Shown: one piece after another, positions 28,135-38,580 of the stretch
How positions within the stretch are numbered: position 1 is the stretch's first letter
How the letters are laid out: every line of letters begins with the position of its first letter
Source of the DNA: Pseudomonadota bacterium
GTDB lineage: Bacteria; Pseudomonadota; Alphaproteobacteria; Rhodospirillales; Magnetospirillaceae
Length of the DNA: 64,000 nt
Reading direction: 5' to 3'
Assembly (NCBI GenBank): GCA_021793155.1
Contig: JAJYTF010000009.1
Span: forward strand, 94,994-158,993
Position numbers and translations under genes: made by a program
Notes under the pieces: generated by a model
Databases searched by the model: none
The model's input: the letters and a program-made list of their open reading frames with translations, nothing else
Told to the model about the DNA's origin: nothing

Positions 28135-29132
28135 GCCGCTGGCACTCCGCGGCGTTCCGCCGGGATGACCCTGTTGAGCCAAGTCTTCATCTCCGCCAGC
28201 GCCGGATGTTCGACCGCCGCTTCCAAGAGGCGCCAGACCCTGGGGACGTGCTGCAGGTAGATGGGCTTGCCGTCGCGCCGGCACAGGCGGGTGAAGATGC
28301 CGATCACCTTGGCATGACGCTGCGCTGCCAGCACCGCCCAGGAGGCCTCGAAGGCCCGGCGGGCGAGGCCAGGCCGGGCGGCCAGGTAGCGGTCCTTCAT
28401 CGCGGCCACCAGCGCGGGGTCGATATCGCGCCGGGCATCTTCCAGCAGCGACATCAGGTCATAGGTCAGCGGTCCCGCCACGGCGTCCTGGAAATCCAGA
28501 AGGCCGCAGGCGGCGATGCCTGTCCGGGCGGACAGGCGCATCAGATTGTCCACATGGAAGTCGCGCAGCACCAGCGTGTCGGGCATCTGCCGGGCGGTAG
28601 GGAGCAGCCGCCGCCACAGTTCGATGTATTCCGTCCGTTGCCCATCAGCCAGCGGAGCGCCCAGCATTTCCGGCAGGTACCAGTCGGTCAGCAGCAGGGC
28701 CTCGGTCAGCAGGCGGTCGTCGTCATAGGGCGGCAGGCCGGCCGGGATGGCGGCGGGGCCACGGCGGTGCAGGTCGGCCAGCAGATCGACCGCCAGGGCA
28801 TAGAGGGAGAATTCGTCGGCGCCTGCCGCCAGCAGACGGGTGAAGGTGTCATCGCCCAAATCTTCCAGCAGCAGCAGGCCGGCTTCCTCGTCGGCAGCCA
28901 GCAGTTGCGGCGCGCTGTAACCCAGAGCGGCGAGGTGCCGGGCAATGTGGACGAACGGCCGCACGTCTTCCTTGGGCGGCGGGGCATCCATCAGCACCGC
29001 CCTGCGGCCGTCCATCGCCAGGCGGTCGTAGTGGCGGAACGACGCGTCCCCGGCCAAGCGGCCACGAGCCCCCCGGTGCCAGCCATGGTTTTCGAGGAAA
29101 CGGTCGATCAGGTCTTCGCGCTCAGCCACCAA
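28131..29132 (-). CDS. amgK: N-acetylmuramate/N-acetylglucosamine kinase
   Basis: 333 aa, aminoglycoside-phosphotransferase fold. The catalytic loop LVLRDFHVDNLMRL and the metal-binding CGLLDFQDAVAGPLTYDLMS are typical. It phosphorylates the anomeric carbon of MurNAc in peptidoglycan recycling, handing product to MurU. It lies between tsaE and murU with overlaps on both sides, the conserved alphaproteobacterial order next to divL. Confidence 0.88.
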   Translation of the reverse strand: MVAEREDLIDRFLENHGWHRGARGRLAGDASFRHYDRLAMDGRRAVLMDAPPPKEDVRPFVHIARHLAALGYSAPQLLAADEEAGLLLLEDLGDDTFTRLLAAGADEFSLYALAVDLLADLHRRGPAAIPAGLPPYDDDRLLTEALLLTDWYLPEMLGAPLADGQRTEYIELWRRLLPTARQMPDTLVLRDFHVDNLMRLSARTGIAACGLLDFQDAVAGPLTYDLMSLLEDARRDIDPALVAAMKDRYLAARPGLARRAFEASWAVLAAQRHAKVIGIFTRLCRRDGKPIYLQHVPRVWRLLEAAVEHPALAEMKTWLNRVIPAERRGVPAA

Positions 29133-29589
29133 ACATCTCCGACAATCGCTTGCTCCAGCGCTCTCCGCCGGCCAGCCGGGCCCGGCGTTCCATCGCTCCG
29201 GCCCCGGCGGCCAGGCTTACCCGCAATGCTTCAGCCGGCAGCCAGGCGCCCAGCCGCTCGGGCCATTCGATCAGGCTGACGCCTTCGGCGAAGGCTTCCT
29301 CGATGTCCAATTCCAGGGCGTCATCAGGACGATTCAGCCGATAGAGGTCGAAATGCCAAATCATTCCGATATCGCAATCATAAGTCTGGACCAGGGTGAA
29401 GGTGGGGCTCGGGACCTCTTCCTCGGGCGTGGTCAGGGCGCGGATGAAGGCCCGCGCGAGGGTGGTCTTGCCGCTGCCCAGGTCGCCCTCCAGCGCCAGC
29501 ACGTCGCCCGGCCGGGCCGCCTCGGCCAGCTGCCGGGCCAGGCGCAGGGTGGCGGCTTCGTCCGCCAGGCTCAGTTCGACGATTTTCAT
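29122..29589 (-). CDS. tsaE: tRNA threonylcarbamoyladenosine biosynthesis ATPase TsaE
   Basis: 155 aa. Walker A LEGDLGSGKTTLARAFIRAL at about 33-52, the typical EEVPSPTFTLVQTYD, and WHFDLYRL. It powers the TsaBD complex that makes t6A37 in ANN-decoding tRNAs. It overlaps the amgK start by 11 bases and is divergent from the reductase gene. Confidence 0.95.
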   Translation of the reverse strand: MKIVELSLADEAATLRLARQLAEAARPGDVLALEGDLGSGKTTLARAFIRALTTPEEEVPSPTFTLVQTYDCDIGMIWHFDLYRLNRPDDALELDIEEAFAEGVSLIEWPERLGAWLPAEALRVSLAAGAGAMERRARLAGGERWSKRLSEMFGG

Positions 29590-29697
29590 GGAATGCTTTT
29601 ATCCCGGCGGCCAGTGCGGCGCAACGCGGGTTGATTCCACCGTCCGCCATGGTCATTGTGTGGCCCAAACCTAACCAGCCAATGAAGGACCTGCCGG

Positions 29698-30726
29698 ATG
29701 ACCGTTTCGCGTGAAACACGGTATGAAACTGATGCCATCGTCATCGGCGCCGGGCCGGTGGGGCTGTTCGCCGTGTTCGAATTCGGCATGCTGCGGCTGT
29801 CCTGCCATGTGGTGGACGCGCTCGAAGTGATCGGCGGACAGTTGACCGCCCTCTATCCGGAAAAGCCCATCTACGACATCCCCGGCTTTCCGCGCATCCT
29901 GGCCGCCGACCTGGTGGAGAGGTTGGCCGAACAGGCCGAACCCTTCCATCCCCATTACCATATGGGGGTGAAGGTTGATTCGTTGCTGCGCCTGCCCGAC
30001 GGCCGCTGGGAGGTGGGGCTTTCCAACGGCCGGGGGCTGGTGGCGCCGGTGGTGGTGATCGCCGCCGGGGCCGGCGCTTTTGGCCCGAACCGGCCGCCGC
30101 TGCCCGACCTGCATCGCTACGAGGAAGGCAAGAGCGTGCTCTATCTGGTGCAGCGGCGCGAAGACCTGCGCGACAAGCGGGTGGTCATCGCCGGGGGCGG
30201 CGACTCGGCGGTGGACTGGGCCATTTCGCTGGCCGATATGGCCGCACGGGTGATGGTGGTCCACCGCCGGCCGAAGTTCCGCGCCGCGCCTGAGTCCGAG
30301 GCCCGGCTGAAGGCGATGGCCGAGCAGGGTGTCGTCGACCTGGTGATTCCTTACCAGCTGCAGAGCCTTGAAGGGGAAAACGGGCGCCTGACGGCGGTCG
30401 AGGTGGCCACCGTCGAGGGGCAGATCCGCCGCCTGCCGGCCGATGTGCTGCTGCCCTTCTTCGGCTTGGCCAGCGACTTGGGTCCCATCGCCCAATGGGG
30501 CCTGGCGATGAGCGGCCCGCTGATCACCGTCGAACCGTCGACCCTGGCAACCAATCTCCAGGGCATCTTCGCCATCGGCGACGTCGCCAGCTATCCCGGC
30601 AAGCTGAAGCTGATCCTGCAGGGCTTCTCGGAGGCGGCGATGGCCGCCCAGGCGGCCTTCCCGGTCGCCCGCCCTGACCAGGCGCTGCATTTCGAGCATT
30701 CGACCACCAGTGGTGTGCCGGCATAA
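29698..30726 (+). CDS. Ferredoxin/flavodoxin--NADP+ reductase, thioredoxin-reductase-like type
   Basis: 342 aa two-dinucleotide-binding flavoprotein. FAD site AIVIGAGPVGLFAVFEFGM near the N-terminus, NADP site VVIAGGGDSAVDWAISLAD near the middle, and the C-terminal FAD motif GIFAIGDVASYPGKLKLI. There is no CxxC, which separates it from thioredoxin reductase and matches the YumC-type FNR. The conserved tail HFEHSTTSGVPA fits this family. It stands alone, divergent from tsaE and convergent with the cupin gene. Confidence 0.9.
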   Translation: MTVSRETRYETDAIVIGAGPVGLFAVFEFGMLRLSCHVVDALEVIGGQLTALYPEKPIYDIPGFPRILAADLVERLAEQAEPFHPHYHMGVKVDSLLRLPDGRWEVGLSNGRGLVAPVVVIAAGAGAFGPNRPPLPDLHRYEEGKSVLYLVQRREDLRDKRVVIAGGGDSAVDWAISLADMAARVMVVHRRPKFRAAPESEARLKAMAEQGVVDLVIPYQLQSLEGENGRLTAVEVATVEGQIRRLPADVLLPFFGLASDLGPIAQWGLAMSGPLITVEPSTLATNLQGIFAIGDVASYPGKLKLILQGFSEAAMAAQAAFPVARPDQALHFEHSTTSGVPA

Positions 30727-30832
30727 GAGGAGAGTTCCGGGGCATTGAGCGGCCCGATCTCGGCGGCAGTGTGGAGCGGGGGTGCGGCAATGCGGATCTG
30801 CAGGGACTGGCAGGGTCGCGACGCGATCGTGT

Positions 30833-31324
30833 TCAATAGGCTGTGCCGTCCTTGTGCCGGAATTGCCACCGACCGTCCGAGGCCAACACCGCCTGGAGGT
30901 CATCGTCCGGGTAAGTGACCCTGTCGCCCTGGGTGCGGTCGCCGATTTCCAGATAGACGACATCCGCATCGCTTCTGTTGACCAGGCAGTGGGCATTGCC
31001 GCAGCCGGCCTTGAACCCCACGCACAAGCCGGGATGCAGCGCGGTTTCTCCCTCGTCCGACAGCAGAATCGGGGTCCCTTCCAGGATATAGACGAATTCG
31101 TCCTGGCGGCTGTGCGCATGGCGCAAGGCCGAGACGGCGCCCGGCGGCAGGCGCGTCAGATTGACGCCGAAATTGGTCAGGCCGAACAGGTCGCCCAGCG
31201 GCCGCTTTTCCCGCCCGGCCATGCGCAAGGCGAAGGGCTCGGGATAGTTGGAGGGACGAGCCCGCACCGGCGCGGCGTCTGCCGCGATGGCGGGGCGGGG
31301 ATCACCCGGCACCGGCTCGGTCAT
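30833..31324 (-). CDS. Cupin domain protein
   Basis: 163 aa. One cupin_2 barrel with motif 1 around LRHAHSRQDEFVYILEGTPI (metal ligands His, His, Glu) and motif 2 around GNAHCLVNRS. The substrate is unknown. ATG 31324 overlaps the stop of the upstream PaiB-like gene by 4 bases, so the pair is co-translated. Confidence 0.85.
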   Translation of the reverse strand: MTEPVPGDPRPAIAADAAPVRARPSNYPEPFALRMAGREKRPLGDLFGLTNFGVNLTRLPPGAVSALRHAHSRQDEFVYILEGTPILLSDEGETALHPGLCVGFKAGCGNAHCLVNRSDADVVYLEIGDRTQGDRVTYPDDDLQAVLASDGRWQFRHKDGTAY

Positions 31325-31968
31325 GGCTTGGCCGCCATGAGCTCGGCCACCGCCGCCTCCGCCGGCCCACCCTCGGTCCGAAGTCCCCGAATGACGCCAA
31401 GGCGATCCTCCTCGGGGCGGTTCTGGCTCATCTTCCATTTGCCCTCCAGGCGGGTGATCGACAGCTTGAAGCCGACGATTCCCTTGAGCAGCGCCTGAAC
31501 GAAGTCCTCGGGAGCATCCTCCACCGCCCAGGGGTGCGGACGCGCGGCCTCGTGCCGTTCGGTCAGTCTGCTGACGATCGACTGCAGGCGTTCTCTCTCA
31601 TGAATGAACTCGAGCTCGCCATAGGCATGCACCGCGACATAGTTCCAGGTGGGGACGGCCTTGCCGGCCTTCGCCTTCGTCGCATACCAGGAGGGCGAGA
31701 CATAGGCCTCGGCGCCGGTGAAGATGGCGAGGGCCTGGACGGTCCCGATGCCTGGCCGCCACTGCGGATTGGCCCGCGCCAGATGGCCGTAGAGGTTGCC
31801 CCTGGGGCCTTCCTCGGCCTCCAGGAGGAGCGGCAGATGGCTGGCCTCCAGGCCTTCGGCGCCCAGGGTGACGAGGGTGGCGAGCCGCGCCTGGCGGATT
31901 GCCGTGTGAAGGACAGGCAGCCGGTCTTCGTGGAAATCGGGTGGTGTGTACACTGGGGGCTCCGACAA
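31321..31968 (-). CDS. FMN-binding negative transcriptional regulator, PaiB family
   Basis: 215 aa. The start MSEPPVYTPPDFHEDRLPVL and the core NLYGHLARANPQW, AYVSPSWYATK and VPTWNYVAVHAYGELEF match the PaiB split-barrel flavin-binding family. In Bacillus PaiB represses sporulation and protease genes; an actual regulatory role here is unproven. It starts 23 bases after divL ends and overlaps the cupin gene. Confidence 0.88.
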   Translation of the reverse strand: MSEPPVYTPPDFHEDRLPVLHTAIRQARLATLVTLGAEGLEASHLPLLLEAEEGPRGNLYGHLARANPQWRPGIGTVQALAIFTGAEAYVSPSWYATKAKAGKAVPTWNYVAVHAYGELEFIHERERLQSIVSRLTERHEAARPHPWAVEDAPEDFVQALLKGIVGFKLSITRLEGKWKMSQNRPEEDRLGVIRGLRTEGGPAEAAVAELMAAKP

Positions 31969-31991
31969 AAAGGCGCGGCCGTCTCGAAGTA

Positions 31992-34496
31992 TTACGCCAG
32001 CTTCAGGCTCTCCACCTCGGTCCCCGCCGGGATGTGGACGGTGAAAGTAGTGCCTTCGCCCGGCGCCGAGGCCACCTCGACGCGGCCGCCATGCAACTCG
32101 ACGAAGCTTTTCACCAGCGACAGGCCCAACCCGGCGCCGCCTTGTCGCGATTCCTGGCGCTGGTCGCGGACGAAGCTGCCGAACACCCGCTCCTGCTCGG
32201 CGGCGGCGATGCCGCGGCCGGTATCGGCCACGGTGAACAGGATCTCGTCACCGTTGCCGGGGCTGGCGCGCTGGCAGGCCAGGGTGATCTGGCCGTGGGC
32301 CGGGGTGAATTTGACGGCGTTTGACAACAGGTTGAACAGGACCTGACGGATGCGGCGCTCGTCGGCGACCATCCAGCCGATGTCGAGCGGGCAGTCGAAG
32401 TTCAACACCAGATGCTTTTCTCGCAGGCGTTCGCGGGTCAGCCGCAGCACACCGGTGAGCATGGCGTGGATGTCGAGGGCATTGAGCGACAGCGTCATCT
32501 GGCCGGCTTCGATGGTCGCCAGGTCGAGGATGTCGGACAGCACCTGCAGAAGATACTGGCCGGCGTCGGTGATGCCGCGGGCATATTCCTGCTGGCGCTT
32601 GTTGAGCTTGCCGAAATAGTCGTGACTCAGCATCTCGGAGAAGCCGAGGATGGTGGTCAGTGGCGTGCGGACCTCGGCGCTGACATTGGCGATGAACTCG
32701 CTCTTCAACCGATCGGCGGCCGCCAGGGCATCGTTACGCTCGCGCAACGCTCTCTCCACTCGGGCTGAATCGCTGACGTCGAGCCAAGTGGTAAGGACCG
32801 CGCCATCGGGCAGTGGCACCGAGGCATAGTCGAGGATGGCGCCGTCCGAGCGTTCGATGCGGCCGTGGCGAGGCACCCGTTCGGAGAACAAGGCCAGCAT
32901 GCTGGCCTGCACCGCCGGCCAGTCGGCGGCCGTCGAGAAGAAGTCGCGGTGGCGTTCGATCAACTCGCCGATATGGAGGTCGCCGGCCAGCTCCTCGGGC
33001 GATAGGTCCCAGATCCGCCCGTAAGCCGGGTTCGACAGCCTGAGCCGCCCGTCCGAGGAGAACACGGCGACGCCCTCGTGCAGGTTGTCCAGGGTCTCGC
33101 GGTGCACTGCCAGCGAGGTCTTGTGGGAGCGCTCCAGCGCCAGGGCGTCGGTCACGTCCTCATAGGTGAACAGCAGGCCGCCGAAGGGATGGGCCGAGAC
33201 AACGCGACGCAGCGTCCGTTCGTCCGGCAGATGCAGCAAATCCTCGCGCGATTCCAGCAGCGAGGTGAACTGGCGCAGCTCGTCCTCCTTGTAGGCGCGC
33301 CACGAGGCCACCTCGGGCAGGCGCCGGTGGTCACGCAGGGCGTCGAGGACGTTGCCGTAGGTCGGTCCGGTGCCCAGCCATTCGGCGTCCAGCCGCCACA
33401 GCATGGAAAAGGCCGTGTTGAAGAAGGCGAGCCGGGTGTCGGCCGAGAAGATGGCGATGGCGGTGCCCAGATTTTCCAGTACTTCGGCATGCGCGGCCAC
33501 ATGGCGGTCAATCTGGCTTTGCAGTTCTTCCTGGCGGGTCCGGTCAATGGCCAAGCCGACGGTGTAGCGGCCCTCGTCGCCGCCGGTCGTGAATGGCGCC
33601 TCGGTCAGCTCCATCAGGCGCCGCGCCCCGCCCATGACCAGATGGAAGGATTCGCTGCGCGGCAGCCCGGAGGCGCGAGCTCGCGCAGCCAGCGCGCGGG
33701 CTTCGCGCACGGTGCCGCCGGCCACCAGTTCGACCCCCGCCTCGACCGCTTCGGTCGGCGACGGGGCATCCACCGCCCGGGCATAGGCCTGGTTGCAATA
33801 GACCAGGGCAAGGTCGCCGTCGCGCAGCCATACCGGCAACGGCAAGGCGTCCAGCAAGGCCCGCAGGCGGTCGCGCTCGGTCCCGAGGTCGCGGCGTTCG
33901 TGCGACAGGCTTTCCACCGCCGCCGCCCCTTCGGTGATGTCGCGCATCCACAGAACGTCGGCCAGCGGCTGACCTTCGGCGTCGGCGGCGCGGCTGCCCA
34001 CTACCAGCACCCGGCGATGCCCGTCACGCAAAGCCAGTTCCAGCTCGAAACCGGTGCCTTGCTGGCGCAACGTCGATACCGCCGCTTCCAGAGCCGCCGC
34101 CTCGGACGGTCCGAAACTCTCCAGGACGTCGGCATAGCCGGCATTGGTGCCGCCATACAGCCCCAGCAGGACGGCCAGGCGGCGCGAACAGTGCTCAGCC
34201 GTGGTGCGGCCGTCGGGGGCCAGGTCCCAACGATAGAAGCCGTCGGGAGCGGCCGCCAGGACTTCGGTCATGCGTGCCCGTTCGGCGTCCAGGCGCAATG
34301 CCTCGTCCACCGCCTGGCGCAGTTGGCTGCGCAGCCACAGCACGATAGGCAGAAAAATCAATGCGACCAGCAGCACGGCACCGATGGCCAGTCCTGTCGG
34401 ATCGTCGGCCCGCTGGTCGCCGGCCTGGGCAAGCGCCGGCGACGAGGCCAGCCCTGCGATGGCCGCGACGGCGGCCGGTACCCGAGTTTCCCGCAT
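31992..34496 (-). CDS. divL: DivL-like PAS sensor pseudokinase (phosphoacceptor His replaced by Ala)
   Basis: 834 aa. An N-terminal signal/anchor (AAVAAIAGLASSPALAQ) and a membrane segment near residues 42-62 are followed by several PAS-like regions and a C-terminal histidine-kinase core. The dimerisation box reads FIANVSAEVRTPLTTILGFS: the usual His of SHELRTP is Ala607 (codon 32676-32678). The N box (VLFNLLSNAVKF), DTGRGI and the GAGLGLS box are intact, so ATP binding looks preserved. In Caulobacter DivL has Tyr at this position and controls CckA/DivK. The neighbours tsaE-amgK-murU-addB-addA-trxA on one side match the divL locus as I know it, though an FNR, cupin and paiB gene are inserted. 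ATG 34496 is chosen because the longer frame runs into a repeat. Confidence 0.75.
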   Translation of the reverse strand: MRETRVPAAVAAIAGLASSPALAQAGDQRADDPTGLAIGAVLLVALIFLPIVLWLRSQLRQAVDEALRLDAERARMTEVLAAAPDGFYRWDLAPDGRTTAEHCSRRLAVLLGLYGGTNAGYADVLESFGPSEAAALEAAVSTLRQQGTGFELELALRDGHRRVLVVGSRAADAEGQPLADVLWMRDITEGAAAVESLSHERRDLGTERDRLRALLDALPLPVWLRDGDLALVYCNQAYARAVDAPSPTEAVEAGVELVAGGTVREARALAARARASGLPRSESFHLVMGGARRLMELTEAPFTTGGDEGRYTVGLAIDRTRQEELQSQIDRHVAAHAEVLENLGTAIAIFSADTRLAFFNTAFSMLWRLDAEWLGTGPTYGNVLDALRDHRRLPEVASWRAYKEDELRQFTSLLESREDLLHLPDERTLRRVVSAHPFGGLLFTYEDVTDALALERSHKTSLAVHRETLDNLHEGVAVFSSDGRLRLSNPAYGRIWDLSPEELAGDLHIGELIERHRDFFSTAADWPAVQASMLALFSERVPRHGRIERSDGAILDYASVPLPDGAVLTTWLDVSDSARVERALRERNDALAAADRLKSEFIANVSAEVRTPLTTILGFSEMLSHDYFGKLNKRQQEYARGITDAGQYLLQVLSDILDLATIEAGQMTLSLNALDIHAMLTGVLRLTRERLREKHLVLNFDCPLDIGWMVADERRIRQVLFNLLSNAVKFTPAHGQITLACQRASPGNGDEILFTVADTGRGIAAAEQERVFGSFVRDQRQESRQGGAGLGLSLVKSFVELHGGRVEVASAPGEGTTFTVHIPAGTEVESLKLA

Positions 34497-34557
34497 GCGG
34501 GTAAGTTGCCCGTGCGGCCAGAAAAATACAAGGCTTCCGGGAAGCGTCCCCTGTCTT

Positions 34558-34627
34558 GTCATCCTGACGACCGGAGGGAGGAAGGATCTCCAGCATTCAG
34601 GAGATCCTTCGCTTTACTCAGGATGAC
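34558..34627. repeat. Palindromic repeat between ahcY and divL
   Basis: Arms GTCATCCTGA...GGAAGGATCTC and GAGATCCTTC...TCAGGATGAC. This is the best preserved copy of the GTCATCCTGA/GGATC family in the window. It would form a strong hairpin after ahcY. Confidence 0.8.
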
Positions 34628-34629
34628 AG

Positions 34630-35922
<1,293 letters not shown>

Positions 35923-35989
35923 GAGTGCGCTCCAGACTTGGATAATGAACGGCGTATAGCAGCCACGGCCAGCGGGGACAACCCGTCCG

Positions 35990-37807
35990 TCACAGGCCGT
36001 CGCCGATGATGTTGCCGTTGAAGTCGTCCAGCAGTTGGGCAATGCGCGCCGAGTCGGATTGGTCCATGATGACCCGGGCCCGCCGCGTCGCCGCCACCAG
36101 ATCGAGATTGCGGATGCGCTGCTTCACCACCGGCAGGTTCGCCGCCGCCATCGACAGGTCGCGAATCCCGAGACCAAGCAGCAGCGCTGTGAAGCGGGGA
36201 TCGCCGGCGATCTCGCCGCAGACGCTGACGGGAATGCGAGCCCTCAACGCCGCTTCGGCGGCGAACTGGACCAGCCGCAGCACGGCCGGATGCAGCGGAT
36301 CGTAAAGCGAAGACACCGCTTCGTCGGCGCGGTCGATGGCCAGCGTGTACTGGGTCAGGTCGTTGGTGCCGATGGCAAAGAAGTCCGAATGCCAAGCCAG
36401 GGCGTCCGCCGCCAGGGCCGCGCCCGGCACCTCGATCATCGTGCCCACCGGCGGCAGCGGCAAGGCATAGGCGATATGGCGCCGCTTAAGCCGCTGTTCC
36501 ACCGATTGCAGGATGGTACGCACCGCCAGCAGCTCGCTGACCGAGGTCACCATGGGGATCAGGATGCGCACCGGCCCGTGGGCGCCGGCCCGCAAGATCG
36601 CCGCCAGCTGGGTCTCGAGGATCTCGGGGCGCTTCAGGGCCAGACGGATGGCCCTCAAGCCCAGGGCGGGGTTGGGGCCTTCGACGATCCCTATGGCCGG
36701 GGCGATCTTGTCACCGCCGGCGTCCAGCGTCCGGATGGTCAGGCAGCGCCCGGCCAGCCGCTGGAGCAGATTGCTGAGGACCACATACTGCTCATCCTCG
36801 CTCGGCAGGTCGTCGCGGTTCATGTACATGAATTCGGTGCGCAGCAGGCCGACTCCTTGCGCGCCGGAAGACAGCACGCTGTCGATTTCCGCCGGCAATT
36901 CGAGGTTGGCCTGCAGGCTGACCTCGGCACCATCCAACGTCACCGCGGGGACCTTGCGCAGGCGTTGCAGCTGCCGGCGCTGGCGCAGGAATTCGGCGCG
37001 CTTCCGGCGGTAGAAGGCAAGGGTGTCGGAGCCGGGGTTCAGGATCACCTTGCCGGCGCTGCCGTCAATGATCGCCGGCTGGCCGTTGCGCGTCCCGGTC
37101 AGCATGCCGGCCATGCCGACCACCGCCGGCAGTCCCAGCGAGCGGGCCATGATAGCGGTGTGGCTGGCGGTGCCGCCAAGAACCGTGGCGAAGCCGGCGA
37201 CATTGGCCGGATCGAGCAGCGCCGTGTCGGCGGGGGTCAGCTCTTCGGCCAGGATCACCGTATTTTTCGGCAGATTGGAGAACGGCCGGTAGGGAACCTT
37301 GGTCAGGTTGCGCACCAGGCGGCGGCCAACCTCGCGGATGTCTTCGATGCGTGCCGACAGATAGGCGTCGTCCATGGCGGCGAAACCCTGGACGATCTGC
37401 GATATCTCTTGCTGTACCGCGGCTTCGGCGTTGAGCCGGTCCTCGCCGATGCGCCGCTCGACGCCGCGCACCAATCGAGAGCCCTTCAGCATCTGCTGGT
37501 AGGCGTCGAGCAGGTAGCCCAGTTCCTCTCCGGACGAACCAGGCAGGTCGCGGGCCTTGTGCTGCAGCTTGCCGATCTGCGCGCTGGCGGCGGCTACCGC
37601 CTCGGCGAACCGGATTTTCTCGGCCTCGACCTGATCCTTGGCCAAGCGGTATTCCGGGACATTAACGCAGCCTGCGTCGTACACATGGGCGACGCCGATG
37701 GCCACGCCGGGGCTGACGCCAAGTCCGGCGAACAGCCGCTCGCCACCCGGCCCGCGTTCCTCGGTATCGGTGTTGCCGCTGGTCTGTTGGCCGGTCTCGA
37801 TGATCAT
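35990..37807 (-). CDS. ptsP: Phosphoenolpyruvate-protein phosphotransferase (PTS enzyme I)
   Basis: 605 aa. It takes phosphate from PEP and passes it to HPr. The phospho-His is His216 in [20 protein letters not shown], and the PEP-binding barrel ends with [13 protein letters not shown]. The N-terminus reads [14 protein letters not shown] with no GAF domain, so it is built like ordinary EI although it belongs to a regulatory PTS with no sugar permease nearby. It starts 7 bases after ptsH. Confidence 0.93.
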   Translation of the reverse strand: MIIETGQQTSGNTDTEERGPGGERLFAGLGVSPGVAIGVAHVYDAGCVNVPEYRLAKDQVEAEKIRFAEAVAAASAQIGKLQHKARDLPGSSGEELGYLLDAYQQMLKGSRLVRGVERRIGEDRLNAEAAVQQEISQIVQGFAAMDDAYLSARIEDIREVGRRLVRNLTKVPYRPFSNLPKNTVILAEELTPADTALLDPANVAGFATVLGGTASHTAIMARSLGLPAVVGMAGMLTGTRNGQPAIIDGSAGKVILNPGSDTLAFYRRKRAEFLRQRRQLQRLRKVPAVTLDGAEVSLQANLELPAEIDSVLSSGAQGVGLLRTEFMYMNRDDLPSEDEQYVVLSNLLQRLAGRCLTIRTLDAGGDKIAPAIGIVEGPNPALGLRAIRLALKRPEILETQLAAILRAGAHGPVRILIPMVTSVSELLAVRTILQSVEQRLKRRHIAYALPLPPVGTMIEVPGAALAADALAWHSDFFAIGTNDLTQYTLAIDRADEAVSSLYDPLHPAVLRLVQFAAEAALRARIPVSVCGEIAGDPRFTALLLGLGIRDLSMAAANLPVVKQRIRNLDLVAATRRARVIMDQSDSARIAQLLDDFNGNIIGDGL

Positions 37808-37814
37808 GGGTCGG

Positions 37815-38135
37815 TCAGTCTTCGTCGAACTTTGCGTCTATCAAGGCAACCAGGGCCTCCACAGCAGCCTGGGCGTCGGTCCCCCTGCCCCGCAACTCGA
37901 TGGTGCAACCAGGGCCGGCGGCCAGCATCATCAAGCCCATGATCGACAGGCCGGACACTTCGGTGCCCCGTTTCGACACCACGACCTGGGCATCGAACTG
38001 GCCGGCCAGCTTGACGAACTTGGCGGCGGCGCGGGCATGCAAGCCGCGCCGGTTGGCGATGGTGGCGCTGCGGCTGATGAAATCGTCGTCGCCGGCAGCG
38101 TCGGTTGCGGATGAGGGATCGACTGGCATGTCCAT
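37815..38135 (-). CDS. ptsH: PTS phosphocarrier protein HPr (NPr-like)
   Basis: 106 aa. The phosphorylated His33 is in IANRRGLHARAAAKFVKLA. The regulatory serine is present (Ser64 in SGLSIMGLMMLAAGPG), so HprK could modify it. An N-terminal extension of about 18 acidic/Ala residues precedes the domain. Downstream partner of ptsM. Confidence 0.93.
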   Translation of the reverse strand: MDMPVDPSSATDAAGDDDFISRSATIANRRGLHARAAAKFVKLAGQFDAQVVVSKRGTEVSGLSIMGLMMLAAGPGCTIELRGRGTDAQAAVEALVALIDAKFDED

Positions 38136-38162
38136 ATGCGAATTCCAGGTGAAAAATCCAGA

Positions 38163-38570
38163 TTACGGATTGTCTTGGGTCAGCAGGCGGGATGCCACAT
38201 TGATATATTTCCTTCCTGCCTCCTGGGCACTGGCCACCGCCTCGGCCAGGCGCTCGTGGTGACGGACGCTGGCCAGTTTGATCAGCATCGGCAGGTTGAC
38301 CCCGGCGATCACCTCGACCTTCGCCTTGTCCATGATGGAGATAGCGAGGTTCGATGGAGTTCCGCCGAACATGTCGGTCAGGACCACCACACCGGACCCG
38401 TCATCCACCTTGGTGGTGGACTGCAGGATGTCCAGCCGCCGTTGTTCCATGTCGTCGTCGGGACCAATACAGACGGTGGCGACATTCGGTTGTGGCCCCA
38501 CCACATGTTCAAGTGCCGCCACCAGCTCATCGGCCAGGCGGCCATGGGTAACAAGGACCATTCCTATCAT
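38163..38570 (-). CDS. ptsM: PTS mannose-type EIIA domain protein
   Basis: 135 aa. The active His9 is in MIGMVLVTHGRLADELV; VLTDMFGGTPSNLAI is the family signature. It stands free of IIB/IIC/IID permease genes, as in the regulatory PTS of alphaproteobacteria, where it is an alternative phosphate acceptor. Located between rapZ (10-base gap) and ptsH. Confidence 0.92.
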   Translation of the reverse strand: MIGMVLVTHGRLADELVAALEHVVGPQPNVATVCIGPDDDMEQRRLDILQSTTKVDDGSGVVVLTDMFGGTPSNLAISIMDKAKVEVIAGVNLPMLIKLASVRHHERLAEAVASAQEAGRKYINVASRLLTQDNP

Positions 38571-38580
38571 CGGTCGGCCT

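Noticed and set aside
35923..35989. SAH riboswitch upstream of ahcY
   Set aside because: The 67-base gap is short and the conserved SAH riboswitch core could not be seen.
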